A stretch of 49,563 nt of DNA from Deltaproteobacteria bacterium (GTDB taxonomy: Bacteria > Myxococcota_A > Polyangia > Haliangiales > Haliangiaceae): NCBI GenBank assembly GCA_013813765.1, contig JACCRC010000311.1, positions 1 to 49,563 on the forward strand, in the 5' to 3' direction. This document shows positions 36,297 through 43,332 of this stretch, in pieces. Under the pieces are notes generated by a model. The model saw only the letters and a program-made list of their open reading frames with translations, ran no database searches and had not been told where the DNA came from. The translations under genes and the position numbers were made by a program. The number at the start of each line of letters is the position of its first letter. The first letter of the stretch is position 1.

Positions 36297-36303
36297 GGCG
36301 GAG

Positions 36304-36309
36304 TTCGTA
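36304..36309 (-). promoter_or_regulatory. -10 TACGAA
   Basis: On the minus strand TACGAA ends 7 nt before ATG 36296. Confidence 0.35.
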
Positions 36310-36432
36310 CACCGTTTCTCGGGGTCGTTGCCACGACGATCTTTGCGACTTCTCTCACGATGGCTGACGAACGTGAGGCCGCCCCACTTCTACAGCCGCC
36401 CCTGACGATAGTCTCGGCCGTCGTCGGCGCGT

Positions 36433-36438
36433 TAAGCT
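36433..36438 (+). promoter_or_regulatory. -10 TAAGCT
   Basis: TAAGCT ends 6 nt before GTG 36445, which has no ribosome binding site. Confidence 0.45.
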
Positions 36439-36444
36439 CAGTCC

Positions 36445-37881
36445 GTGGCGCAGCCAAAGGGCGTTGTCCTAGTCATCGGCTTGTTACTCGGAACGGCGGG
36501 TTGCACCGTCCCGAACCCCCGGAATTGCGACGACGGAACGTGTTCCGATCCCGCGTTCCCGTTCTGCGACGTTGATGGCGCGGTGGCCGGTTCGCCACAC
36601 ACGTGTATCGCTCCGACGTGTTCGGCGAGTGAAGCGGTAGCGTGTCAAGGGGATGCACTCGTCCGCTGCAATGCGGATGGGACCGACTACGAATTGATAT
36701 CGTGCTCGATCGGCTGCGACTCGCAGAACCTTCGATGCAACGACTGTGAGCCGAGCACCAAGTCCTGTGCGAACGGGTCCCTCAGCATCTGCGGATCGTC
36801 GGGAACCGTGGAAACGACCGAAGCGTGCGTCCACTCGTGTGTCTCCGCCGGCACAGCACACTGCGCCGCGATCGAGCCTCGGTATGTACCGCAGGTGTGC
36901 GAGACACCGGCGAGCGCACTTTCGTTCGAGGTGACAAACTCGGGCAGCATCGACACGTCCCTGGACTCGACATGCAATGGTGGGATCGTTCCGCAGCCGG
37001 GCGCCCCCAGCCTCTGCGTTCTTCGGTACGGGCGCATCAACGTTCCCGCAGGCATTACTCTCAAAATCGTCGGGACCAGGCCGGTTGCGCTCATTGCAGA
37101 TGTTGATCTCAACATCAGCGGGATCCTCGACGTGAGCGCCGACGGACTCTCGAACGGTCCTGGCGGTGGCGCGGCGCTCTCCGGCGAATCGACATTCCGT
37201 GATATCGGAGGCGGCGGGGCTGGATTTCAGACCGCCGGTGCGAACGGAGGCAACGCAACGACCGATGGAGGTGGCGGACTTGGTGGTGCAATCGGATTGA
37301 ATCCCGCGACCCTCGCGGCGTTCTTCGGCGGTCCACAAAGTGGTGCAACGCCCGGTCGTGTAACCGGCGGTGGCGGAGGAGGAGGCCTTGCCCTGGTCTC
37401 GTGCCGCGGCACGGTCATGGTCGAAGGCATCATTGACGCCGGAGGCGGTGGTGGCGCGGCAGGATTTCACCTCGTCATCCCGATTGCCGCGCGAGGCGGC
37501 GGTGCAGGTGGTCACGTGGTCATCGCGGCACCGCGAGTCCTGATCACCGGCGAGGTCTACGCCAATGGCGGTGCTGGCGGCATGGGAGTGTTTTCCTCGA
37601 TGTTAGAGGGTGCGCATGGCCAAGATGGCTCACGCTCCGCTACGGACGCTGCTCACGGCGGTACCTCGACGGGAGGGGCGGGCGCAGGTGGCGCCGGTGG
37701 TGTCGTGGGGATGCTCCCGGGTATCGGGCTCAAACCCAGTGCCGCTGGCGGAAGTGCTGGCGGTGGCGGCGGCAGCGTCGGTTTCCTGCAGATCTACATG
37801 CCCCAGGGGAGCACTGCGACCCTGACACCACGTGCGGTCTCACCCGGTTTCCAACCTCAGGCCGTTGTTCCCACTCGCTGA
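36445..37881 (+). CDS. Cys-rich and Gly-rich lipoprotein
   Basis: The 478-residue protein starts at GTG 36445 with a lipoprotein leader (GVVLVIGLLLGTAGC, Cys20). The N-terminal third carries about 20 cysteines in short loops (NCDDGTCSDPAFPFCDV, CEPSTKSCANGSLSIC), typical of EGF-like or disulfide-rich surface modules. The C-terminal half is a beta-solenoid-like region with many Gly-Gly-Gly turns (GGGGGGGLALVSCRG, GAGGAGGVVGM), reminiscent of parallel beta-helix adhesins. It is a surface protein of unknown ligand. Base composition appears lower in GC than the main block upstream, by eye only. Confidence 0.8.
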   Translation: MAQPKGVVLVIGLLLGTAGCTVPNPRNCDDGTCSDPAFPFCDVDGAVAGSPHTCIAPTCSASEAVACQGDALVRCNADGTDYELISCSIGCDSQNLRCNDCEPSTKSCANGSLSICGSSGTVETTEACVHSCVSAGTAHCAAIEPRYVPQVCETPASALSFEVTNSGSIDTSLDSTCNGGIVPQPGAPSLCVLRYGRINVPAGITLKIVGTRPVALIADVDLNISGILDVSADGLSNGPGGGAALSGESTFRDIGGGGAGFQTAGANGGNATTDGGGGLGGAIGLNPATLAAFFGGPQSGATPGRVTGGGGGGGLALVSCRGTVMVEGIIDAGGGGGAAGFHLVIPIAARGGGAGGHVVIAAPRVLITGEVYANGGAGGMGVFSSMLEGAHGQDGSRSATDAAHGGTSTGGAGAGGAGGVVGMLPGIGLKPSAAGGSAGGGGGSVGFLQIYMPQGSTATLTPRAVSPGFQPQAVVPTR

Positions 37882-38205
37882 CGTTTTCCCAGCATCACGC
37901 GCAGCGTTCTAGCGAAGCCTCGCTGCGAACCGTGCGGCAGCTTGTAATCGAACACGCGCTGCTGATCGCAATCCACCAGTGCTGGTCGGGGACCGGTCGT
38001 CAACGACCGGATCGGACTACGACGATCGTCACGAGCCAGAGCATTCGCAGAACGCTCTGGCGTCGGCACGAGCGCTTGGGTTCCAGACTAGCCGTCACAG
38101 GGACGGATTCAACCTGACGGGAGACGGAAAACCTAGACAATCAACCACATACGCGCAGCAGGCGTTTCCTAGCAACCGCGCGTCGTCGCGGCCGATAGGC
38201 CCGAG
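37882..38205. other. Gene-less 324-bp stretch with clustered palindromes
   Basis: I see no convincing protein gene here. It contains three hairpins and one palindrome within 161 bp: CGCAGCG/CGCTGCG arms at 37900-37927; CCGGTCG-TCAA-CGACCGG at 37993-38010; a 10-bp palindrome GACGATCGTC at 38021-38030; and CCAGAGC/GCTCTGG at 38036-38060 with an inner TTC/GAA stem. None is followed by a T-run. The remainder to 38205 shows no clear promoter; TAGGCC at 38196-38201 ends only 4 nt before the next ATG. A structured RNA, a recombination site or protein-binding sites are possible. Confidence 0.6.
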
Positions 38206-40164
38206 ATGCCCCACCTTCTCAGCGCGGAAAGCTATGCGGCGTCATGGTGCGATCTCGTTCGAGACCGCGTCTCTGTGGTGGGCACTGCCAACGAAGCACA
38301 CGCAGTTGCTCTCCTCGACGCGCGCGAGGCGACGCTTCGTGCAGAGACTGCGTCGGAACGCGAGGACGTTCCGATGGCCACGCTTGCAAAGCGTCTCGGG
38401 CTACAGCCGGCGCAAGAACGAGCACTCTGGGTTCTGATCGCACACGAGATCGACGCATCGATACGAGGGCAGCTTCGCGCCCTCAACACGGAGGAGGTCT
38501 CCGACGTCTCCATGAGCACGCTCCGGCGTGTGGCGTACGGTGCCGCGGGCCTTGGTCGCTCGTGGATCGAGCTCGCTGCCGAAGCACCGCTGCGCCGCTT
38601 CGGTCTCATCGAGCGAACGGACGGCGCGGGCCTCGTGCCGGCCTACCGCCAGACGTTCTGCGCGAGTCAGTGCGTCCTCTCGATCGCCCACGGCCACTGG
38701 GGAATCGATCCCGAGCTGACGAGTATCGGAGCGATCGGGAACACAGCATGCTGCCGCCTCGACGACCTGATCTTCGACGCAGCCGTGGGTTCGAGGATCG
38801 CTACTGCCGTCCGGGATGGCGACATGGTCATCCTCTGCGGCCCGCTCGGCTCGGGCCGACGCTCGCTACTCTCCGAGATCGCTCGCGCTTCGGGACACGA
38901 CGTGTTCGTGGTCGACTCGCCGTCGCTCTCGCCCGATCGCACGATCCTCCGGCGCCAGCTACGCGCGGTGATGCGCGAAGCGCGCCTACTGGAGCTCACG
39001 CCGCTGTTTCGAGGTTTCGAGTCGTTCTTGCCATCCGATCAGCAGGAGCGACTCGCGATCTTCGAGGATGAAGTCTCCGGACTGGTCCTCGCCACGAGCA
39101 CGCGAGCGCCGGCGCGGCGCTGGAAACGCCAACCAGTCGTGATCGAAATGGCGGAGCTACGCGCGACTCAGCGAGCTGAGGTTTGGGCCCGGAGCCTCCC
39201 CGAGGCGACGAATCAGGACACGCAGATCCTGGCGACCATGTTCCCGCTGACGCCGGCCCTGGTGATGGCCGCGAGCGAGGCAGCTCGAAAGCTGGCGGGC
39301 GACGAGGCGCCAGAGGCATCGCACATCGAAGCGGGCGTCGGATCGGTGCTCGACAACCAGTTGTCCGGTCTCGCAACGCGAATCCGCGTCGAGCAGTCCT
39401 GGAAAGACTTCGTCCTGCCTGCCGAACAGATCGCCTCGCTCGTCGAGCTACTTGCTCGCATCCGTCGACGGTCGAAGGTGTACGAGGAATGGGGGTTCGG
39501 TTCGAAGCTCGGCAAGGGACTCGGCGTGGCTGCACTGTTCTCTGGTCCGCCAGGCACCGGCAAGACGATGGCGGCGGGCTTGATCGCAGCGGAGCTACGA
39601 GTGCCGCTGTACCAGATCGACCTCAGCAAGATCGTCTCCAAGTACATCGGCGAGACGGAGAAGAATCTCGGCGCGGTCTTCGACGCCGCAGAGGCGGGCC
39701 ACGCGATCCTCCTGTTCGACGAGGCGGACTCGATCTTCGGCAAGCGTACCGAGGTGAAGTCGAGCAACGACCGCTACGCCAATCAGGAGACAAACTACCT
39801 TTTGCAACGCCTCGAGACGTTCAAGGGCGTTTGCATCCTGACGACGAACCACGACGCTGGGATCGACGAGGCCTTCCGGCGACGGCTCTCCGTACACGTG
39901 AAGTTTCCAGTGCCGGAGGTGGATGAGCGCCGCAATCTGTGGCGCGCGCTGATTCCCGCCGACGCGCCCCTGGCTTCAGGGGTGACGTTCGACGCGCTCG
40001 CGGAGCGCTTCGAGATGTCCGGCGGCTACATCCGCAACGCGGTCCTGCGAGCGGCGTTTCTGGCTGCTGATCGCGACGTGCCGATCGATTCAACGCTGCT
40101 GCTGCAAGCAGCAACCACCGAGTACGAGGCGATGGGCAAGGTCATCGCTTCGACGACTCTCTAA
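38206..40164 (+). CDS. AAA+ ATPase with contractile-injection-system-type layout
   Basis: The 652-residue protein has an N-terminal helical/winged region (about 1-190) with LGLQPAQERALWVLIAHEI and APLRRFGLIER. A degenerate AAA module (about 200-330) has GPLGSGRR at 212-219 with Arg in place of the Walker A Lys and no Walker B acid pair. A canonical AAA+ module (about 440-600) follows with GPPGTGKT (Lys453), LLFDEAD (Asp505, Glu506), sensor LTTNHD and the arginines FRRRL. This order matches ATPases of extracellular contractile injection systems (Afp15/PVC15 type) as I remember them. No tube, sheath or baseplate gene is in the window, so a stand-alone role is equally possible. It forms an operon with the next gene, 21 bp downstream. 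Confidence 0.85.
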   Translation: MPHLLSAESYAASWCDLVRDRVSVVGTANEAHAVALLDAREATLRAETASEREDVPMATLAKRLGLQPAQERALWVLIAHEIDASIRGQLRALNTEEVSDVSMSTLRRVAYGAAGLGRSWIELAAEAPLRRFGLIERTDGAGLVPAYRQTFCASQCVLSIAHGHWGIDPELTSIGAIGNTACCRLDDLIFDAAVGSRIATAVRDGDMVILCGPLGSGRRSLLSEIARASGHDVFVVDSPSLSPDRTILRRQLRAVMREARLLELTPLFRGFESFLPSDQQERLAIFEDEVSGLVLATSTRAPARRWKRQPVVIEMAELRATQRAEVWARSLPEATNQDTQILATMFPLTPALVMAASEAARKLAGDEAPEASHIEAGVGSVLDNQLSGLATRIRVEQSWKDFVLPAEQIASLVELLARIRRRSKVYEEWGFGSKLGKGLGVAALFSGPPGTGKTMAAGLIAAELRVPLYQIDLSKIVSKYIGETEKNLGAVFDAAEAGHAILLFDEADSIFGKRTEVKSSNDRYANQETNYLLQRLETFKGVCILTTNHDAGIDEAFRRRLSVHVKFPVPEVDERRNLWRALIPADAPLASGVTFDALAERFEMSGGYIRNAVLRAAFLAADRDVPIDSTLLLQAATTEYEAMGKVIASTTL

Positions 40165-40185
40165 CTCCGACGCGAAAGCAACACC

Positions 40186-41700
40186 ATGGGCGATCATGAC
40201 AAGACCGAAGCACTCAAAGGCGCGACCGTTGACGTGAACGTGCGGCCGCTGCCGCCCGCACCGAAGAACGATCGACCGAAGCAACTTCCACGACGAGTTC
40301 CGACCGCAGGCGATCTGATCTCACCGTCTGCGGACGTCGACGCGCGAGGCATGCCTTCGAAGGTGGTGTACGCGATGGTCGAGAATCATGTCGATCTGAT
40401 TCACAGGCAGCTCGACGCTGCCTCCAAGTTGGCGATCTCTAGACTCGAAGACCCCCCGCCCGCCGCGGACCAGCCAATGGCCCTACGTGCGATGAAGTTT
40501 CTAGCTGAGACACTCGCAAGCCTGGCACTCGGACGTGTTGGCCAAGACTTGATCGGGATGGTGGGTAAGGGGTTCTCGAAGGAGACGACCGACGCAGTCA
40601 AGGACCAGCTGAAGTCACTGTCCGGCAAGGCCGCAACCGGCGCGGCGGGACTGCTCACCGCCGATCTCACAAAGAACGATTCAGGCGGTGCAGCGCCACC
40701 GCCGACCAATCCGGCGGCTGGATCACTGGTCGAGGAGTTCGCCGCGCGTTTCAAGCTCGCGCTCGACAGCACCCATGTGAGGGCTTTGGACAATCTTGCG
40801 ATCGCTGTTGGTTCCGTCGAAGAGACGACGCCTGACGAGATCCATCCACTTCTCGACGAGCTTCGTCGGTACTCCACCAGTTCGAACCTCGGTGCATGGC
40901 TTCAGGCGGAGATCGCGATCGGATGGCTGAACTTCAGCGCGGCGATATCGCTTGGCCGCAGGGCACCAGCACAGACGATCATGCCGGACGCCAACAAGCT
41001 CGGCGGCTCGCGCTCGGCTGCGTGGCGACAGCAACACGAAGGATTCATGGAGATCGACATCGATGTCCCCGATCGCATCGACGGAATGAACGGAGTTGCC
41101 GTCGGCTCGATCAGCATTCGAAGCGGCGGGCCCGGCGCTGCGCACATCTTGCGTGCCTACAGCGAGGAACCCGCTGGCCACCGCTCGCCGGCCGCCGCTG
41201 ATGCTGCCGCTGGGACTGCGGCGATCAACAAGGCTTTCAACGTCCCGGTCCCAGAGCTGCCCACCGGCTTGTCTCTGGCGACTCTGCCCGTGTACCGGCG
41301 ACTGTGGCTCGGCCGCAACCGTTCCGATCGCATGCCTGACATCGTCATCGGACCGGACCATCATGTGGAGGTCAACGAGAACAGCTCTCTACTGGCCGCG
41401 CTCGCGACGGGCGAGTCGGGCGGCTTTCTCGACATTCAAGGGCGCGGTCGCGAGGAAGAAACCAAGCAGGCCGCACTGGTGGAGCGGGCTCGGGAACCGG
41501 CACCAGATCTCACCGGTGTGGACGGCCCTCTTGGAGGGACACGACCCACGCCGCCGCGTGGCATGTCGGATCCCGAGCAGTTCCGGCTTGCCCGGTTTAG
41601 CGGCAACCTCGTCACGAGATCACGCGATGCCCGCTTGGGCGCGGAGAAGATCATCCGGGAGCTCCTCTCCAAGGCGACAACCTCGCAGATCAGCTCGTGA
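40186..41700 (+). CDS. Partner protein of the AAA+ ATPase, unknown family
   Basis: The 504-residue soluble protein has a charged Pro-rich N-terminus (VNVRPLPPAPKNDRPKQLPRR). A helical region (about 65-150) with an amphipathic segment MALRAMKFLAETLASLAL and KGFSKETTDAVKDQLK follows. The middle region (about 175-280) contains LLDELRRYSTSSNLGAWLQ, and the C-terminal part is beta-rich (EGFMEIDIDVPDRIDGMNGV). The tail is Pro/Arg-rich. No signal peptide, transmembrane segment or catalytic motif is clear. Its position next to an AAA+ ATPase suggests it is a substrate, adaptor or loaded cargo, but nothing in the sequence proves this. Base composition looks lower in GC than the neighbours. Confidence 0.75.
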   Translation: MGDHDKTEALKGATVDVNVRPLPPAPKNDRPKQLPRRVPTAGDLISPSADVDARGMPSKVVYAMVENHVDLIHRQLDAASKLAISRLEDPPPAADQPMALRAMKFLAETLASLALGRVGQDLIGMVGKGFSKETTDAVKDQLKSLSGKAATGAAGLLTADLTKNDSGGAAPPPTNPAAGSLVEEFAARFKLALDSTHVRALDNLAIAVGSVEETTPDEIHPLLDELRRYSTSSNLGAWLQAEIAIGWLNFSAAISLGRRAPAQTIMPDANKLGGSRSAAWRQQHEGFMEIDIDVPDRIDGMNGVAVGSISIRSGGPGAAHILRAYSEEPAGHRSPAAADAAAGTAAINKAFNVPVPELPTGLSLATLPVYRRLWLGRNRSDRMPDIVIGPDHHVEVNENSSLLAALATGESGGFLDIQGRGREEETKQAALVERAREPAPDLTGVDGPLGGTRPTPPRGMSDPEQFRLARFSGNLVTRSRDARLGAEKIIRELLSKATTSQISS

Positions 41701-41716
41701 GGAGATCCACTTGTCG

Positions 41717-41722
41717 TAGTGT
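41717..41722 (+). promoter_or_regulatory. -10 TAGTGT
   Basis: TAGTGT ends 10 nt before ATG 41733. It suggests the lipoprotein can be made independently of the ATPase operon. Confidence 0.4.
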
Positions 41723-41732
41723 TCGCATCACG

Positions 41733-42221
41733 ATGCAGCTGCACATCATGGGATTCGTCGCGGGCGCATTAGTTTGGGGCTGCAAGCCGCAGAAGGAAGA
41801 ACCAAGCCCGCCCCGTCTCCTGCTCGGCCAATACTCGCCGAAGACGAGCGAGCACATCTCGAAGACCTGCAAAGGGGCGCTCGGATGGTCCGGTGCGGAT
41901 TCCGTGACCTGCACCGTCGGCGACAAACCCTTGCAGTACTACCGGCTCGACTTCGCTCCGTCAGGCCACGTGAAGATGATCACGTTTGCAGGGCTCGACG
42001 ACCGCGGCGTCGAGGAGATCCTCGATCAATCGCTGGCCCCCTTGATTGACGCGGCTGTCATGCCCGCTCTGCGCGCTTCGATCGAGAAGCGCAACGTGTG
42101 GCCCGAACCCGTCCCTGGCATCCCATTTCTATCCACGTCCAGAGAAGATCGAGAGGTCAAGGGAGCTCGGCGGTCACTGCTGATGTGGTTCTATTCGCCG
42201 CCCGAGCGACGCAAAGAGTGA
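41733..42221 (+). CDS. Small lipoprotein of unknown function
   Basis: The 162-residue protein has a lipoprotein leader (MQLHIMGFVAGALVWGC, Cys17). The mature domain has two cysteines (SKTCKGALGW, SVTCTVGDKP) and mixed alpha-beta character. It ends in SLLMWFYSPPERRKE. It lies 32 bp after the ATPase partner gene in the same direction and may belong to that module. An immunity or anchoring role for the module is speculative. The family is not recognised. Confidence 0.7.
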   Translation: MQLHIMGFVAGALVWGCKPQKEEPSPPRLLLGQYSPKTSEHISKTCKGALGWSGADSVTCTVGDKPLQYYRLDFAPSGHVKMITFAGLDDRGVEEILDQSLAPLIDAAVMPALRASIEKRNVWPEPVPGIPFLSTSREDREVKGARRSLLMWFYSPPERRKE

Positions 42222-42261
42222 CGTACCCCGCGCTGTAACAAGATCACGTGCTCGGACTTCG
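42221..42261. repeat. Left copy of a 41-bp imperfect direct repeat
   Basis: 36 of 41 positions match the sequence at 43292-43332, which is the 3' end of the methyltransferase gene. On the minus strand it still reads KSEHVILLQRG, against KAEHVMLLQRG in the intact gene, so it is a displaced or duplicated gene end. Confidence 0.7.
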
Positions 42262-42290
42262 CCCGACCGGCGGCCGCGCAGACTAGGGAC

Positions 42291-42707
42291 CTAGCGCTGG
42301 TCGAGAAGCAGGTCGAACGGGCGCGTCTTCCGCCAGCGGTAGACACCGAAGTCGGAGTCCAGGGTGAGGATCTTGCCCGTCCCGAGCTCGTCGGCGAGCT
42401 GGACCAGACAGGCATCCGCGAAGTCCATCGGCACGCGCGCGTACTTCTTCATCAGGCTGCGGATCGCCTTCGCGGACGACGTGAGTCGGAACGGCAGCTC
42501 GAACACGCCGGCGTCCACGTTCTCGAGAACGGCATCCGCCGCACCCGGCACGTCACGGAGCAGATAACAGACCTCGGCGATCACAGCCTCGCAGGTCGCC
42601 AGTGGTGCTGCGAGGTCGTCGAGCACCTCGACCGCGGCCTGATGATGGCGTTCGCTGCGGTCGAGCAGCGCCACGATCCAGCCCGTATCTGCGAGAACCG
42701 GAGTCAC
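42291..42707 (-). CDS. PIN-domain toxin (VapC type)
   Basis: The 138-residue protein has the PIN acidic residues: Asp7 in VLADTGWIVALLD, Glu in AVIAEVCYLL, Asp in MDFADACLVQLAD and Asp in ILTLDSDFGVYRW. It should be a ribonuclease toxin. The start overlaps the antitoxin stop by 4 bp. With its antitoxin it forms a second PIN-type module in this stretch. Its antitoxin is of the ribbon-helix-helix class rather than AbrB, so it is not a copy of the pair at 33764. Confidence 0.92.
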   Translation of the reverse strand: MTPVLADTGWIVALLDRSERHHQAAVEVLDDLAAPLATCEAVIAEVCYLLRDVPGAADAVLENVDAGVFELPFRLTSSAKAIRSLMKKYARVPMDFADACLVQLADELGTGKILTLDSDFGVYRWRKTRPFDLLLDQR

Positions 42708-42943
42708 GAGCGCCCAAACCCGGACAGGTGTGACTTGTTCGAACCGAGGTCCTCGTGCTTCGAGGCGAACTTGCCGACACCGCGTACGCGCCGGACGGGC
42801 GCGGGTAGCGACATCTGGCTGACGAGCTCCAGTCCCTTGCGGACGAGCTCGGAGTCGTTCATTCCGGTTTGGCGACGGAGGCGCGCCAGCAGCTTCTCCG
42901 TCTTCTCGTCGATCCGAGCCTGGACGATCCTCATGTCATACAT
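42704..42943 (-). CDS. Ribbon-helix-helix antitoxin (CopG type)
   Basis: From ATG 42943 the protein has 79 residues. The N-terminal strand and helices MRIVQARIDEKTEKLLARLR and GMNDSELVRKGLELV form a ribbon-helix-helix DNA-binding domain. The C-terminal tail GKFASKHEDLGSNKSHLSGF is the type of extension that wraps a PIN toxin. ATG 42934 is an equally possible start. The start region lies inside an inverted repeat that is the likely operator. Confidence 0.88.
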   Translation of the reverse strand: MYDMRIVQARIDEKTEKLLARLRRQTGMNDSELVRKGLELVSQMSLPAPVRRVRGVGKFASKHEDLGSNKSHLSGFGRS

Positions 42944-42960
42944 CTTGTCATGTGTATGAC
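42935..42960. promoter_or_regulatory. Operator with perfect 8-bp arms, GTCATACA-N10-TGTATGAC
   Basis: The two arms are exact inverted copies. A further TGTCAT occurs twice (42934-42939 and 42946-42951), giving closely spaced half sites of the sort that ribbon-helix-helix dimers bind side by side. Confidence 0.6.
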
Positions 42961-42978
42961 GTCGCGCAAACGAGCGGT

Positions 42979-43239
42979 TCACGCGCTCGCCCTCCTGCCG
43001 ACAGCGGTAGTGGGGGGAAGACCCGCCAGCGTGCGCACCGCCAGATGGTGATACCTAGGTCCGAGCCGACGGCCGCACAGGTCGACGCAGCGACCGACCG
43101 CACGGGCGACCTGCTCGGCCGCGGGCACGAGCTGTTCGCGCTCGAAACGTGTGCAGAGCTCGATGAAGGCACGATCGGAGTCAGTCATGCCTGGAGCGAC
43201 TGCACCGAATGCGCCGACGCCAAGGCCTGAAAGATCCAC
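42979..43239 (-). CDS. Short uncertain coding frame
   Basis: An 86-codon frame from GTG 43239 could encode a helical Arg-rich protein (TDSDRAFIELCTRFEREQL). No promoter or ribosome site is visible, and an overlapping frame on the other strand is equally long (42952-43230). I recognise neither. It is listed because it would otherwise be a gap of about 350 bp between the antitoxin and the methyltransferase. Confidence 0.3.
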   Translation of the reverse strand: MDLSGLGVGAFGAVAPGMTDSDRAFIELCTRFEREQLVPAAEQVARAVGRCVDLCGRRLGPRYHHLAVRTLAGLPPTTAVGRRASA

Positions 43240-43291
43240 GAGTGTCGTGTCCGTGTCCGCTCGTCATCCGGACGCGACGTCCGGCGACCGT

Positions 43292-43332
43292 ACGTCACCC
43301 TCGCTGTAACAACATCACGTGCTCGGCCTTCG
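43292..43332. repeat. Right copy of the 41-bp direct repeat
   Basis: It covers the last codons and stop of the methyltransferase gene. The best matched core is 43302-43332, 29 of 31 identical to 42231-42261. The copies are 1071 bp apart. Confidence 0.7.

Noticed and set aside
38206-41700. A complete contractile injection system
   Set aside because: Only the ATPase has a matching layout. No sheath, tube, spike or baseplate gene is present in the window.
42221-42290. tRNA or other RNA gene as an integration site next to the toxin module
   Set aside because: No cloverleaf can be drawn. The repeat corresponds to the protein-coding end of the methyltransferase.
42952-43230. Plus-strand frame overlapping the doubtful minus-strand frame
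   Set aside because: It has no promoter or ribosome site, starts inside the antitoxin operator and reads as low-complexity Arg/Ala. Neither strand can be preferred with confidence.
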